A stretch of DNA of 34,351 nucleotides from Streptococcus mitis SK579 (GCF_000257905.1 NZ_AJJL01000068.1:1-34351); one strand, 5' to 3'. Positions 17,884 through 26,917 are shown, counted from the first letter of the stretch. Notes: generated by a model not told the origin, from the letters alone. Numbers and translations: made by a program.

Positions 17884-18804
17884 CTAGTTTCCTAGAAGAG
17901 CTTCCAAGCTCGCCTGATCTTCAACAGTGGCTAGTTTAGCCCTTTTATCAATTTTTTTCACAAAGCCTGACAAAACTTTCCCGGGTCCAATCTCGATAAA
18001 GTTGGTTACTCCTGCTTCTTGCATAACTGCAATACTCTCATAGAAACGAACCGGTTCCTTGATCTGACGCGTCAAGAGTGGAGCAATGTCTTCTTTTTTC
18101 ATGACCGTAGCTTCTGTATTGCCAACTAGGGGACAAGTAAAATCTGAAAAACTTACTTGAGCTAGAGTTTCAGCTAGTTTTTGGCTAGCAGGCTCAAGGA
18201 GAGCGGTATGAAAGGGACCTGACACCTTGAGAGGAATCAAGCGCTTGGCACCAGCTTCCTGCAAGAGTTCAACAGCTCTGTCAACCGCAACCACTTCTCC
18301 ACCAATCACGATCTGTGCAGGTGTGTTATAGTTGGCTGGGGTAACCACTCCAAGTTCAGAAGCTTGCTGACAGGCTTCTTCAATGACCTCTACTGGAGTA
18401 TTGAGAACTGCGACCATCTTGCCAGAGCCAGCAGGAGCTGCTTCTTCCATATAGGCTCCACGCTTAGCAACCAAGGCTACCGCATCTTCAAAATCCAAGG
18501 CTCCACTGGCCACCAAGGCAGAATATTCTCCGAGGGACAAACCAGCAACCATATCAGGCTGATAGCCCTTTTCTTGCAATAAACGGTAGATAGCAACCGA
18601 AGTCGCTAGAATGGCTGGTTGGGTATAGCGAGTCTGATTGAGTTTTACTTCTTCCGTATCGATGAGATGACGCAAATCATAACCCAGAACCTGACTCGCT
18701 TGATCAATCGTTTCTTTGACAATCGGATACTGATCATAAAGGTCCCGTCCCATCCCTAAATACTGGGCACCTTGGCCAGCAAATAAAAAGGCTGTTTTAG
18801 TCAT
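17884..18804 (-). CDS. fabD: Malonyl-CoA:ACP transacylase
   Basis: Loads malonyl groups from malonyl-CoA onto ACP. The 306-residue alpha/beta-hydrolase-like product has the nucleophile S90 in GLSLGE and the catalytic H199 in GPFHT, plus the N-terminal FLFAGQGAQ loop. It overlaps the fabK end by 8 bases, pointing to coupled translation. Confidence 0.97.
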   Translation of the reverse strand: MTKTAFLFAGQGAQYLGMGRDLYDQYPIVKETIDQASQVLGYDLRHLIDTEEVKLNQTRYTQPAILATSVAIYRLLQEKGYQPDMVAGLSLGEYSALVASGALDFEDAVALVAKRGAYMEEAAPAGSGKMVAVLNTPVEVIEEACQQASELGVVTPANYNTPAQIVIGGEVVAVDRAVELLQEAGAKRLIPLKVSGPFHTALLEPASQKLAETLAQVSFSDFTCPLVGNTEATVMKKEDIAPLLTRQIKEPVRFYESIAVMQEAGVTNFIEIGPGKVLSGFVKKIDKRAKLATVEDQASLEALLGN

Positions 18805-19771
18805 TTCTTACAACTCCTGCCCAACGAGAGGCTTCTTCTTGAATTTTCTTAGCTGCTCCATAGTACAAATCTTTTAAGATTTCTTCAACGGTTTCTTCTT
18901 TAGAAACAAGCCCTGCAATTTGACCCGCCATGACTGATCCACCATCCACATCTCCGTGAACAACTGCTTTAGCTAGAGCACCTGCTCCCATTTGTTCAAA
19001 GATTTCTAAATCAGGATTTTCCTGTTTAAAGGCATCTTTCTCAGCTTTTTCAAAATCACGAGTCAACTGATTTTTAATCGCACGAACAGCATGTCCAAAG
19101 TGTTGAGCTGAAATCGTAGTATCAATATCTCTAGCTTTTAAAATTTTCGCCTTATAATTTGGATGGGCATTAGACTCTTTTGCAACGACAAAACGCGTTC
19201 CAACCTGAACAGCCTCTGCACCTAGCATAAAGCCAGCTGCAGCACCTTCACCATCTGCAATCCCTCCTGCAGCAATAACAGGAATAGATACAGCGGCAGC
19301 TACCTGGCGCACCAAGGTCATGGTTGTTAATTTACCGATATGCCCCCCAGCTTCCATTCCTTCTGCAATAACAGCATCCGCACCGATTTTTTCCATGCGT
19401 TTAGCTAAAGCAACACTTGGTACAACAGGAATAACTGTAATCCCTGCTTCGTGGAAGCGTTCCATGTATTTACCAGGATTTCCTGCGCCTGTTATAACAA
19501 CCTTAACACCTTCCTCGATAACGAGATCTACAATATCTTCCACGAATGGAGACAAGAGCATGATGTTGACGCCAAAAGGTTTATCCGTCAATGATTTGAT
19601 CTTATCAATATTAGCCTTGACAACTTCTTTAGGGGCATTTCCCCCACCGATAATGCCTAGTCCTCCAGCCTTGGAAACAGCCCCTGCCAAATCACCATCA
19701 GCGACCCAGGCCATTCCTCCTTGGAAAATAGGATAATCAATGTTCAATAATTCTGTAATACGCGTTTTCAT
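18797..19771 (-). CDS. fabK: Enoyl-ACP reductase II (FMN-dependent)
   Basis: Last step of each elongation cycle, reducing enoyl-ACP. The 324-residue TIM-barrel flavoprotein belongs to the nitronate-monooxygenase-like family, with YPIFQGGMAWVADGDLAGAV, GGLGIIGGGNAP and the FMN-binding PVIAAGGIADGEG. FabK is not related to FabI and makes streptococci insensitive to FabI inhibitors such as triclosan (established for the family). A FabT-like palindrome lies in its upstream region (19820-19832). GGAGG precedes the ATG. It heads the eight-gene fabK-accA unit. Confidence 0.97.
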   Translation of the reverse strand: MKTRITELLNIDYPIFQGGMAWVADGDLAGAVSKAGGLGIIGGGNAPKEVVKANIDKIKSLTDKPFGVNIMLLSPFVEDIVDLVIEEGVKVVITGAGNPGKYMERFHEAGITVIPVVPSVALAKRMEKIGADAVIAEGMEAGGHIGKLTTMTLVRQVAAAVSIPVIAAGGIADGEGAAAGFMLGAEAVQVGTRFVVAKESNAHPNYKAKILKARDIDTTISAQHFGHAVRAIKNQLTRDFEKAEKDAFKQENPDLEIFEQMGAGALAKAVVHGDVDGGSVMAGQIAGLVSKEETVEEILKDLYYGAAKKIQEEASRWAGVVRND

Positions 19772-19819
19772 AGTGCCTCCATCGTTTCTTGCTTACGTAA
19801 TAGTTCGATACTGTCATAA

Positions 19820-19832
19820 TTTGATAATCAAA
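19820..19832 (-). promoter_or_regulatory. FabT-like operator upstream of fabK
   Basis: TTTGATAATCAAA is a near-perfect palindrome matching the known FabT box (TTTGATTATCAAA). It lies about 50-60 nt before the fabK start, where FabT would repress the elongation genes. A weak GGAG/CTCC hairpin lies at about 19849-19870, between acpP and the palindrome. The promoter boxes here are not clear. Confidence 0.75.
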
Positions 19833-19888
19833 CTATTGCCTAAACAAGAGGGAGCGGGTTCCCCTACTCCTTCTATCTCATATTCTGC

Positions 19889-20113
19889 TTATTTTGTTTG
19901 CTCTTCAACGTAGGCAACCAAGTCACCAACTGTTTTCAAGTCATCTTCTGCTTCGATTTGGATATCAAAAGCATCTTCGATTTCTGAGATTACTTGGAAC
20001 AAGTCCAATGAATCTGCGTCCAAATCATCAAAAGTTGATTCAAGTGTTACTTCTGATGCGTCTTTTCCAAGTTCTTCAACTATAATTTCTTGTACTTTTT
20101 CAAATACTGCCAT
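19889..20113 (-). CDS. acpP: Acyl carrier protein
   Basis: Carries growing acyl chains on a 4'-phosphopantetheine arm. The 74-residue acidic helical product has the DSL motif with attachment serine S35 ([10 protein letters not shown]) and a normal length. AGGAGT lies 7 nt before the ATG. It is placed between fabH and fabK, upstream of the FabT-like palindrome, so it is probably co-transcribed with fabT-fabH. Confidence 0.96.
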   Translation of the reverse strand: MAVFEKVQEIIVEELGKDASEVTLESTFDDLDADSLDLFQVISEIEDAFDIQIEAEDDLKTVGDLVAYVEEQTK

Positions 20114-20171
20114 GATAGGACTCCTTTAAAATAAATAGTTTTTTATAACAATGTGTTCACCACATGATTAC

Positions 20172-21146
20172 CTAAATTGTAAGAATGAGCGTGCCCCAGG
20201 TCAAGCCTCCACCGAAGCCTGATAGCAGAACAGTCTGGCTACCATCTAAATGGATAAGACCTTGTTCTACACACTCTGAAAGTAAAATCGGGATACTTGC
20301 TGCACTGGTATTGCCATATTCCATCATATTGGCTGGAAGTTTGGCTCGGTCGACACCGATTTTTCTAGCCATCTTATCTAAAATACGGTCATTAGCCTGA
20401 TGAAGTAGCAGATAATCCAAGTCTGTCGCCTCTACAGGAGATTCCTCAATGGTCTGCTTGATAGACTTGGCTACATCCCGAATAGCAAAATCAAAGACCG
20501 CGCGCCCATCCATCTTCAAAAATGAATCTGCATTTTCTTGATCTGAAAATGGAGAATGCAAGCCTGAATGTCCATAGGTCAGACACTCGCTTCGTGAACC
20601 ATCGCTATTGAGACTCTCTGCCAAGAAATGCTCTTGCTCGCTAGCTTCTAGCAAGACACCACCAGCACCATCTCCAAACAAAACAGCTGTTGATCGGTCC
20701 GACCAATCGACTGCTTTAGAAAGAGTCTCACTACCAATCACCAAGCCTTTTTGAAAGCGACCAGAAGCGATAAACTTTTCAGCAGTTGAAAGAGCAAATA
20801 CAAATCCACTGCAAGCCGCTGTTAGGTCAAAAGCAAAGGCCTTATTAGCACTAATATTGGCTTGGACACGAGCAGCCGTAGAGGGCATCATCGAATCTGG
20901 AGTAATGGTAGCTAGGATGATAAAATCCAACTCCTCCCCTGTGATTCCAGCTTTAGCCATTAGTTTCTTAGCAACCTCTGTAGCCAAATCACTAGTAGAT
21001 TCTGTTCTTGAAATATGCCTTTGTCGTATTCCCGTCCGACTTGAAATCCACTCATCATTGGTATCCATAATCTGAGCCAAATCATGATTTGTAACCACTT
21101 GCTCAGGCACATAATGAGCAACCTGGCTTATTTTTGCAAAAGCCAT
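20172..21146 (-). CDS. fabH: 3-oxoacyl-ACP synthase III
   Basis: Starts fatty-acid synthesis by condensing acetyl-CoA with malonyl-ACP. The 324-residue product has the catalytic triad C112 (LTAACSGF), H249 (LLHQAND) and N279 (YGNTSAAS). Its ATG overlaps the fabT stop (TAATG), so repressor and initiating enzyme are translationally coupled. Confidence 0.97.
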   Translation of the reverse strand: MAFAKISQVAHYVPEQVVTNHDLAQIMDTNDEWISSRTGIRQRHISRTESTSDLATEVAKKLMAKAGITGEELDFIILATITPDSMMPSTAARVQANISANKAFAFDLTAACSGFVFALSTAEKFIASGRFQKGLVIGSETLSKAVDWSDRSTAVLFGDGAGGVLLEASEQEHFLAESLNSDGSRSECLTYGHSGLHSPFSDQENADSFLKMDGRAVFDFAIRDVAKSIKQTIEESPVEATDLDYLLLHQANDRILDKMARKIGVDRAKLPANMMEYGNTSAASIPILLSECVEQGLIHLDGSQTVLLSGFGGGLTWGTLILTI

Positions 21147-21580
21147 TATCTCAAATCCTCCAAAAATTGATAAAGATTGGTCAAACCTTTGCTCATAACA
21201 TCAATTTCTTCCTTACTCATACCATCAATGATTTTTTCAACCATGGCCTTGTGGAAGCGTTTATGTAGTCTATGAACCAAGCGACCCTTCTTTGTCAAAT
21301 GCAGATGCACCACACGACGATCATGTTCTGAACGAATTCGTTCAATGTAACCCTTGCGTTCGAGATTATTCAAACTAGTCGTAACTGTCCCAAGAGTCAC
21401 CATCAACTCTTTTGACACTTGACTTGGTGTCACATCTGGAACTTTTCCAATCACATCAATCGTATGCATTTCTTTGATGGAGATATCCTTGAAACGACTA
21501 CCTCTCAAGCTAACTTCCTCAATGACGAGGACATTGTTAAATATAGATGTTAAATATTCATTAATTCGTTGGTAGTCCAA
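21146..21580 (-). CDS. fabT: Fatty-acid synthesis repressor FabT (MarR family), TTG start
   Basis: MarR-type winged-helix repressor that, with long-chain acyl-ACP as co-repressor, turns down the fab genes when exogenous fatty acids are available. The 144-residue product has a central wHTH (about residues 53-82, [20 protein letters not shown]) and the wing with the [14 protein letters not shown] stretch. I chose the TTG at 21578-21580 because AGGAGG lies 8-9 nt upstream. A longer frame starting at the ATG of 21601 would read through this ribosome site and add seven basic residues (MKRREKR) that the family lacks. The gene has its own promoter (21635-21663). Confidence 0.93.
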   Translation of the reverse strand: MDYQRINEYLTSIFNNVLVIEEVSLRGSRFKDISIKEMHTIDVIGKVPDVTPSQVSKELMVTLGTVTTSLNNLERKGYIERIRSEHDRRVVHLHLTKKGRLVHRLHKRFHKAMVEKIIDGMSKEEIDVMSKGLTNLYQFLEDLR

Positions 21581-21585
21581 TCTCT

Positions 21586-21595
21586 TTTCCCTCCT
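21586..21595 (-). promoter_or_regulatory. fabT ribosome-binding site deciding a TTG start
   Basis: On the minus strand AGGAGG followed by GAAAAGAGA precedes the TTG at 21578-21580. The upstream ATG at 21601 overlaps this region and has no ribosome site of its own. Confidence 0.75.
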
Positions 21596-21634
21596 TTTCA
21601 AAAAACTTTCACAATCAAAACATTTGACAAAAAA

Positions 21635-21663
21635 ATTATATCAAACTTCAAAGAACAGTGCAA
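21635..21663 (-). promoter_or_regulatory. fabT promoter with probable FabT site
   Basis: TTGCAC (21658-21663), 17 nt, TATAAT (21635-21640) form a strong promoter just downstream of the fabM stop. The stretch AGTTTGATATAATTT across the -10 box is a half-match to the FabT palindrome, in line with autoregulation. Confidence 0.75.
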
Positions 21664-21671
21664 GTATTTTC

Positions 21672-22457
21672 TTATTTTCCAGTAAATTTCGGTCTTCTTC
21701 TCTCCGAATGAGCCCGAACTCCTTCTTTGAAATCCTCTGTTTGGGCCAAGGATTCCTGTAGCTTCAATTCTAAAGCAGCATAATCTTGCCAATCTTTAAA
21801 TTGGCTCTCCCAAACCAACTTCTTGATGGCTGCATAGGAATTAGCTGACCCACGTCTCAATTTTTTAAGAAGTTGTTCTCTCGTCTTTTCTAGTTTGTCA
21901 GCTTCAGAAAGGCGGTAAACTAGCCCCCACTCTAGAGCTTTTTCTACTGTCAAAGCCTCACCTGTCATAGCTAATTGAGCAGCACGCGTCACACCAATAC
22001 TACGACTCAAGAGGTGAATCCCTCCTGCATCTGGAGCCAAGCCAATTCCAACAAAGGCTTGGATAAATTTAGCCTTATCCGTTGCCAAACAGAAATCTGC
22101 AGCAACAGCCATATTGGCTGCGGCACCTGCAACAGCTCCATCAACCTCAATCAAGACAGGTTTGGCTATTTGCTTGATTTTATAAGAAATAGCATTGACT
22201 AGTTCTGCAATTTTCGTCAATGATGGAATATCATCCTCATCTACTGCCCGCTTCATCTCTACCAAATCTCCCCCAACGGAGAAGACCTTTCCATTGGTAT
22301 TAATTAAGATAAAATGCACAGCTGGATCCTCTTCTGCCAGAGTCAGCGCTTCTAAAATCTCCTCACACATAGGAATATGAAAGCCATTTGCAACCTCAGG
22401 ACGGTTCAACGTAAGGATTGCCAAATCCTCTTCAATCTGATAAATAATGTGTTCCAT
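21672..22457 (-). CDS. fabM: Trans-2,cis-3-decenoyl-ACP isomerase FabM (enoyl-CoA hydratase family)
   Basis: Isomerises trans-2-decenoyl-ACP to the cis-3 form, the branch point for unsaturated fatty acids in streptococci that lack FabA. The 261-residue crotonase-fold product has the oxyanion-hole regions [12 protein letters not shown] and [20 protein letters not shown]. The ATG at 22455-22457 is the better start, since GGAG lies 8 nt before it; an upstream in-frame ATG at 22487 would add ten residues ([10 protein letters not shown]) that include the translated ribosome site. It is separated from fabT by a strong fabT promoter, so it may form a unit of its own. A generic enoyl-CoA hydratase is the alternative; position in this cluster argues for FabM. 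Confidence 0.92.
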   Translation of the reverse strand: MEHIIYQIEEDLAILTLNRPEVANGFHIPMCEEILEALTLAEEDPAVHFILINTNGKVFSVGGDLVEMKRAVDEDDIPSLTKIAELVNAISYKIKQIAKPVLIEVDGAVAGAAANMAVAADFCLATDKAKFIQAFVGIGLAPDAGGIHLLSRSIGVTRAAQLAMTGEALTVEKALEWGLVYRLSEADKLEKTREQLLKKLRRGSANSYAAIKKLVWESQFKDWQDYAALELKLQESLAQTEDFKEGVRAHSERRRPKFTGK

Positions 22458-22536
22458 CAGGACTCCTTTTTTTATTTTCATAAGCAAGTTAAATTATTTT
22501 ACGATCAAAGTGTATCTTTTTTACAACTTGAAAGCA

Positions 22537-22569
22537 AGAAAAAATCGGCTGAAAGTGTCTCAGCCGATT
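22537..22569 (-). terminator. Minus-strand terminator-like hairpin upstream of fabM
   Basis: A perfect 10-bp stem AATCGGCTGA/TCAGCCGATT with a 7-nt loop is followed on the minus strand by a run of T. It lies between the divergent fabM and aspartokinase genes, where it would stop antisense transcripts from entering fabM or act as a leader attenuator. Confidence 0.6.
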
Positions 22570-22611
22570 AAGAAGACTCGCTTTATCATAGAAAGCATCT
22601 CATTTTCTTCA

Positions 22612-22640
22612 TTGAAAAAAGGTTTTCTTTCTGCTATAAT
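22612..22640 (+). promoter_or_regulatory. Promoter of the aspartokinase gene
   Basis: TTGAAA (22612-22617), 17 nt, TATAAT (22635-22640), about 30 nt before the ATG. Near-consensus. Confidence 0.8.
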
Positions 22641-22669
22641 CGTATAAAATACTTACTTTAGGAGTTCTT

Positions 22670-24034
22670 ATGAAAGTTGTTAAATTTGGAGGTAGCTCTC
22701 TTGCCTCTGCTAGTCAATTAGAAAAAGTTTTAAACATCGTAAAAAGCGATCCTGAACGCCGTTTTGTAGTTGTTTCTGCGCCTGGTAAACGCAATGCTGA
22801 AGATACTAAGGTTACGGATGCCTTGATTAAATACTACCGCGACTATGTTGCTGGTAACGATATTAGCAAGAGTCAAAACTGGATTATCGACCGCTATGCT
22901 GCTATGGTTAGTGAATTGGGACTGAAACCAGCTGTTCTAGAGAAAATTTCAAAAAGCATTCGTGCCTTGGCCACTCTTCCTATAGAAGAAAACGAATTTC
23001 TCTACGATACTTTCCTAGCAGCCGGTGAAAACAACAATGCCAAATTGATTGCTGCCTACTTTAATCAAAACGGGATCGATGCACGCTATGTGCACCCTAG
23101 AGAAGCTGGCATTGTGGTCACAAGTGAACCTGGTAACGCTCGCATCGTGCCATCAAGTTATGACAAGATTGAAGAATTGACAAATGCAAATGAAGTACTT
23201 GTCATTCCTGGTTTCTTTGGAGTTACCAAGGAAAATCAAATCTGTACCTTCTCACGTGGAGGCTCTGATATTACAGGTTCTATCATTGCTGCCGGTGTAA
23301 AAGCCGACCTCTATGAAAACTTTACAGACGTTGATGGTATCTTTGCAGCTCACCCAGGAATTATCCACCAACCACACTCTATTCCTGAGCTAACCTACCG
23401 TGAAATGCGCGAGTTGGCTTATGCAGGCTTTTCAGTCCTTCATGACGAAGCCCTTCTTCCTGCCTACCGAGGAAAAATTCCTCTAGTTATCAAGAATACC
23501 AACAACCCTGACCATCCAGGTACTCGTATCGTTCTAAAACACAGTAGTGATGAATTTCCAGTAGTGGGAATTGCCGGTGATTCTGACTTTGTCAGCATCA
23601 ACATGTCTAAATACCTCATGAACCGCGAGATTGGATTTGGTCGCAAGGTTCTACAAATCCTTGAAGACCTCAACATCGGTTGGGAACATATGCCAACAGG
23701 CATCGACGATCTTTCAATTATTCTTCGTTCTCGCGAACTAACTCCTATCAAGGAAGAAGAAATCCTACGTCAATTGGTTCAAAAAGCTGAAGTAGACCAT
23801 GCAGAAATCGAACACGACCTTTCTATCATTATGATTGTTGGTGAAAAGATGAAGAGTCATATCGGTGTCACTGCTACTGCAACACGCGCTCTATCTGAAA
23901 ACAAGATCAATATCCAGATGATGTCTCAAGGTTCTAGTGAAGTATCTATCATGTTTGTTGTCAATAAGGACCAAGAAAAAGCAGCTATTAAAGCCCTTTA
24001 CAATGCCTTTTTCGGTGAAAGTAAGGAAGACTAA
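22670..24034 (+). CDS. Aspartokinase
   Basis: Phosphorylates aspartate in the first step towards threonine, methionine, lysine and diaminopimelate. The 454-residue product opens MKVVKFGGSSLASASQLEKV, the kinase signature, has SRGGSDITGSIIAAGVKADL in the middle, and ends in two ACT domains (from about residue 310) that bind feedback amino acids. It is a single-function kinase with no homoserine dehydrogenase part. AGGAG lies 8 nt before the ATG. The DUF956 gene begins 2 nt downstream. Confidence 0.96.
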   Translation: MKVVKFGGSSLASASQLEKVLNIVKSDPERRFVVVSAPGKRNAEDTKVTDALIKYYRDYVAGNDISKSQNWIIDRYAAMVSELGLKPAVLEKISKSIRALATLPIEENEFLYDTFLAAGENNNAKLIAAYFNQNGIDARYVHPREAGIVVTSEPGNARIVPSSYDKIEELTNANEVLVIPGFFGVTKENQICTFSRGGSDITGSIIAAGVKADLYENFTDVDGIFAAHPGIIHQPHSIPELTYREMRELAYAGFSVLHDEALLPAYRGKIPLVIKNTNNPDHPGTRIVLKHSSDEFPVVGIAGDSDFVSINMSKYLMNREIGFGRKVLQILEDLNIGWEHMPTGIDDLSIILRSRELTPIKEEEILRQLVQKAEVDHAEIEHDLSIIMIVGEKMKSHIGVTATATRALSENKINIQMMSQGSSEVSIMFVVNKDQEKAAIKALYNAFFGESKED

Positions 24035-24036
24035 AC

Positions 24037-24408
24037 ATGGCCCAATCTCTTAACAAAACAGTGCTCCTCAATACGACAGGCACCTCCTACCTATCTATAG
24101 CTGGGAAAGTTGGGAAATTCCTTGTCGGAGATCAGGCTTTGGAATTTTACCCAGATGTCAATGTCGAACAATTTATCCAGATTCCTTGGAGCCATATCAA
24201 CCAAATTGGAGCTAATGTCTCTGGTCGCAAAATCAGTCGCCACTTCGAAGTCTTTACAGACAGAGGAAAATTCCTCTTTGCTTCAAAAGACTCAGGTGCC
24301 ATTCTCAAAATTGCACGCGAAAAACTGGGGAATGACAAAGTCGTCAAACTTCCGACCCTGATTCAGACAATTAGTCAAAAATTTAAAAATCTATTTGCAA
24401 AAAAGTAG
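24037..24408 (+). CDS. DUF956 family protein (ManO-like)
   Basis: A 123-residue soluble protein I place in the DUF956 (ManO-like) family from its opening MAQSLNKTVLLNTTGTSYLS, the core DQALEFYPDVNVEQFIQIPW with SHINQIGANV, and the basic tail KNLFAKK. Family members are often found beside mannose-type PTS genes. Here it stands 2 nt after an aspartokinase and before serS, with no PTS gene in the window. No catalytic motif is visible; function unknown. The serS promoter overlaps its last codons. Confidence 0.75.
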   Translation: MAQSLNKTVLLNTTGTSYLSIAGKVGKFLVGDQALEFYPDVNVEQFIQIPWSHINQIGANVSGRKISRHFEVFTDRGKFLFASKDSGAILKIAREKLGNDKVVKLPTLIQTISQKFKNLFAKK

Positions 24409-24423
24409 AAACTTTAGTATAAT
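24395..24423 (+). promoter_or_regulatory. serS leader promoter
   Basis: TTGCAA (24395-24400), 17 nt, TATAAT (24418-24423). The -35 box overlaps the 3' end of the DUF956 gene. It drives the T-box leader. Confidence 0.75.
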
Positions 24424-24429
24424 CATAGC

Positions 24430-24610
24430 AACGGATAAGTAGGTTATCTTCTTCTTTCAGAAAGTCTGCGGGTGCTGCGAGCAGATAGGAGGGATAGGTG
24501 AAATTCTACCGTTAGTAACAATTACATACACAATCAAGTGCACACCTGTGAAGTTGGATGGAACCGTGGCCCTGCCACTCCAACGCTTTGTCAGGTGTGC
24601 TTTTTTCATA
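24430..24610 (+). promoter_or_regulatory. T-box leader of serS (seryl specifier UCU)
   Basis: The leader carries a long 5' stem, a candidate specifier TCT at 24505-24507 (serine, followed by A, in GAAATTCTACC), and the T-box motif TGGAACCGTG at 24559-24568. Arms GCACACCTG (24540-24548) and CAGGTGTGC (24592-24600) followed by six T form the terminator. Uncharged tRNA(Ser) would bind specifier and T-box and let transcription continue into serS. The motif and terminator are seen directly; the specifier choice is my reading. Confidence 0.88.
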
Positions 24611-24621
24611 AAGGAGTTCTT

Positions 24622-25896
24622 ATGTTAGATATCAAACGCATTCGTACAGACTTTGATGCTGTCGCAGAAAAATTGGCTACACGTGGTGTAGATGCTGCTA
24701 TCTTGAATGAGATGAAAGAAATCGATGCTAAACGTCGTGACATCTTGGTCAAGGTTGAAACTTTAAAAGCAGAACGTAACACAGTTTCTGCTGAGATTGC
24801 CCAAGCAAAGCGCAACAAGGAAAATGCAGATGACAAGATTGCTGCCATGCAAACTCTATCTGCTGAGGTCAAAGCCTTGGATGCTGAATTGGCAGACATC
24901 GATGCTAAATTGACAGAATTTACCACTACTCTTCCAAACATCCCTGCTGACAGCGTTCCTGTTGGGGCTGACGAAGATGACAATGTGGAAGTTCGTCGTT
25001 GGGGTACTCCACGCGAGTTCGATTTCGAGCCAAAAGCTCACTGGGATCTTGGTGAAGACCTTGGTATTCTTGACTGGGAACGCGGTGGTAAGGTAACAGG
25101 GGCTCGCTTCCTATTCTATAAAGGCCTCGGTGCTCGTTTGGAACGTGCTATCTACAACTTTATGTTGGATGAACACGGAAAAGAAGGCTATACTGAAGTC
25201 ATCACACCATACATGGTTAACCACGACTCTATGTTTGGTACTGGTCAATATCCAAAATTCAAGGAAGATACTTTTGAACTCAGCGACAGCAATTATGTCC
25301 TTATTCCTACAGCTGAAGTTCCTCTGACAAACTACTACCGTGATGAAATCCTTGACGGTAAAGACCTGCCAATCTACTTCACTGCTATGAGTCCATCATT
25401 CCGTTCTGAGGCTGGTTCAGCTGGTCGTGATACTCGTGGCTTGATTCGTTTACACCAATTCCACAAGGTTGAAATGGTCAAATTTGCCAAGCCAGAAGAA
25501 TCTTACGAAGAATTGGAAAAAATGACAGCCAACGCTGAAAACATTCTTCAAAAACTTAACCTTCCATACCGTGTCGTTGCGCTCTCTACTGGAGATATGG
25601 GCTTCTCAGCCGCTAAGACTTACGACTTGGAAGTTTGGATTCCAGCACAAAACAATTACCGTGAAATCTCAAGCTGTTCAAACACAGAAGATTTCCAAGC
25701 CCGTCGTGCCCAAATCCGTTACCGTGATGAAGCTGATGGCAAGGTGAAACTCCTTCATACCTTGAACGGTTCTGGACTTGCAGTTGGACGTACAGTGGCT
25801 GCTATTCTTGAAAACTACCAAAATGAAGATGGTTCTGTGACCATCCCAGAAGTTCTTCGTCCATACATGGGTGGAGCTGAAGTTATCAAACCATAA
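24622..25896 (+). CDS. serS: Seryl-tRNA synthetase
   Basis: Class II synthetase that charges tRNA(Ser). The 424-residue product starts [20 protein letters not shown], with the two-helix coiled-coil arm (about 30-100) that contacts the tRNA variable arm. Motif 2 is [20 protein letters not shown] (from F260) and motif 3 is [14 protein letters not shown] (from G385). The ATG at 24622 has AAAGGAG 8 nt upstream. A longer frame from 24538 would translate the T-box and terminator and is not real. Expression should be limited by the T-box leader. Confidence 0.97.
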   Translation: MLDIKRIRTDFDAVAEKLATRGVDAAILNEMKEIDAKRRDILVKVETLKAERNTVSAEIAQAKRNKENADDKIAAMQTLSAEVKALDAELADIDAKLTEFTTTLPNIPADSVPVGADEDDNVEVRRWGTPREFDFEPKAHWDLGEDLGILDWERGGKVTGARFLFYKGLGARLERAIYNFMLDEHGKEGYTEVITPYMVNHDSMFGTGQYPKFKEDTFELSDSNYVLIPTAEVPLTNYYRDEILDGKDLPIYFTAMSPSFRSEAGSAGRDTRGLIRLHQFHKVEMVKFAKPEESYEELEKMTANAENILQKLNLPYRVVALSTGDMGFSAAKTYDLEVWIPAQNNYREISSCSNTEDFQARRAQIRYRDEADGKVKLLHTLNGSGLAVGRTVAAILENYQNEDGSVTIPEVLRPYMGGAEVIKP

Positions 25897-25934
25897 AAAA
25901 TAAGGTTTAGCTATTTCTAGCTAGACCTTTTTTC
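25895..25934. terminator. Bidirectional terminator between serS and the TDT transporter
   Basis: AAGGTTTAGCTA/TAGCTAGACCTT with a 4-nt loop, A-run left and T-run right, serves the convergent serS and transporter genes. The transporter stop codon lies within it. Confidence 0.88.
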
Positions 25935-26820
25935 GTAACCAAATCAGATAAGCGCCTAATACAAAGAGTAAAATAATTAAGCAAATAGCGGTTTCAGCCA
26001 CTACCAAATAATCCAAAAATGGAAGTTTCAAGATTCCCTGAGCCATCTTAAGCGAAGTAGCTGTGATAATGGTCGGGAAGGTGAGGGCTGAGAAGGCTGG
26101 TTGAAAACCTTGTTTTAAAATATTGGGCAGACGAGTTAAAACAAAGAAAAAGAAGGATTGAGAAACCAAAATCATGGCAATCAAGAGCCAAGTCGGTAGG
26201 CTGGCTCCTCCAACTCGAACTAGGGAAGCCAAGAGTAGAGAAAAAGGAGCACAGTAGATCCCTTCTTGTCCAAGCAAGGCTAGTGGGAGCGGAGTTTTCT
26301 TTAAATCGCTATAAATAAGAGGATAGAGATAGAAGGTCAGGAGAAAACCAAAACTCAAGGTCGCATAGGCAATGTCGATGATACCTACCAGAGGATAGGT
26401 CAAGGCAGCTACTGCTATCCCTACATAGAGAACAGTCCAGCTTGGAGTCGCACTGACTCTCTTACCTGGACAGGCAAACTTAATGGTAAAACCAGCAATC
26501 AAGGCCACATCCAAGAGAAATGAAAACCACCAGAGTCCTTGCGCTACCAAAGGAAGATGAGGGAAGACGCGAAAGACATAAGTCGATAAAATCATCCCAG
26601 CCATGGGAAAGGTCGCCATTCCTGACAAAAGAGGGGGCTTGGTCAATTCTTGCTTGGTTTCCTTCCAATTAAAGAGATGCAAAATCAGAAAGTAAGTCCA
26701 CAAAACCAAACCTGTCAGACTCAACAGATGGGACAGAACCGGCAACGTATCTAAAATGAGATTCCCAGCTCCTGCCAAACCTAGCAAACAACCAGAAAAT
26801 ACCAAGGGGAGTTTTTTCAT
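25921..26820 (-). CDS. TDT-family (TehA-like) membrane transporter
   Basis: A 299-residue integral membrane protein with about ten hydrophobic helices, in the tellurite-resistance/dicarboxylate transporter family; related to SLAC1/TehA anion channels. The N-terminus MKKLPLVFSGCLLGLAGAGN with small-residue-rich helices fits. Relatives have been labelled exfoliative toxin in streptococcal genomes, which the sequence does not support: there is no serine protease domain. I start at the ATG 26818-26820 because GGAGG lies 6 nt upstream; an in-frame TTG at 26832 overlaps that site. The substrate cannot be told from sequence. Confidence 0.85.
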   Translation of the reverse strand: MKKLPLVFSGCLLGLAGAGNLILDTLPVLSHLLSLTGLVLWTYFLILHLFNWKETKQELTKPPLLSGMATFPMAGMILSTYVFRVFPHLPLVAQGLWWFSFLLDVALIAGFTIKFACPGKRVSATPSWTVLYVGIAVAALTYPLVGIIDIAYATLSFGFLLTFYLYPLIYSDLKKTPLPLALLGQEGIYCAPFSLLLASLVRVGGASLPTWLLIAMILVSQSFFFFVLTRLPNILKQGFQPAFSALTFPTIITATSLKMAQGILKLPFLDYLVVAETAICLIILLFVLGAYLIWLRKKV

Positions 26821-26880
26821 CCTAACCTCCAATAATCATGTTAATTTCAGTATAGCATAAAAGCGCTTAAATGAGGACTT

Positions 26881-26917
26881 AAAAAATGAAGTCCATTCAT
26901 TTCAGACTTCATTTTTT
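26881..26917. terminator. Terminator downstream of the AhpD-like gene
   Basis: AAAAAATGAAGTC/GACTTCATTTTTT forms a 13-bp stem with an 11-nt loop, able to terminate both strands, directly behind the AhpD-like gene. Confidence 0.85.

Noticed and set aside
24538..24621. N-terminal extension of SerRS
   Set aside because: It would translate the T-box and terminator; the ATG at 24622 has a proper ribosome site and fits the family start.
25921..26820. Exfoliative toxin, as relatives are sometimes labelled
   Set aside because: The product is a polytopic membrane protein of the TDT type with no protease domain.
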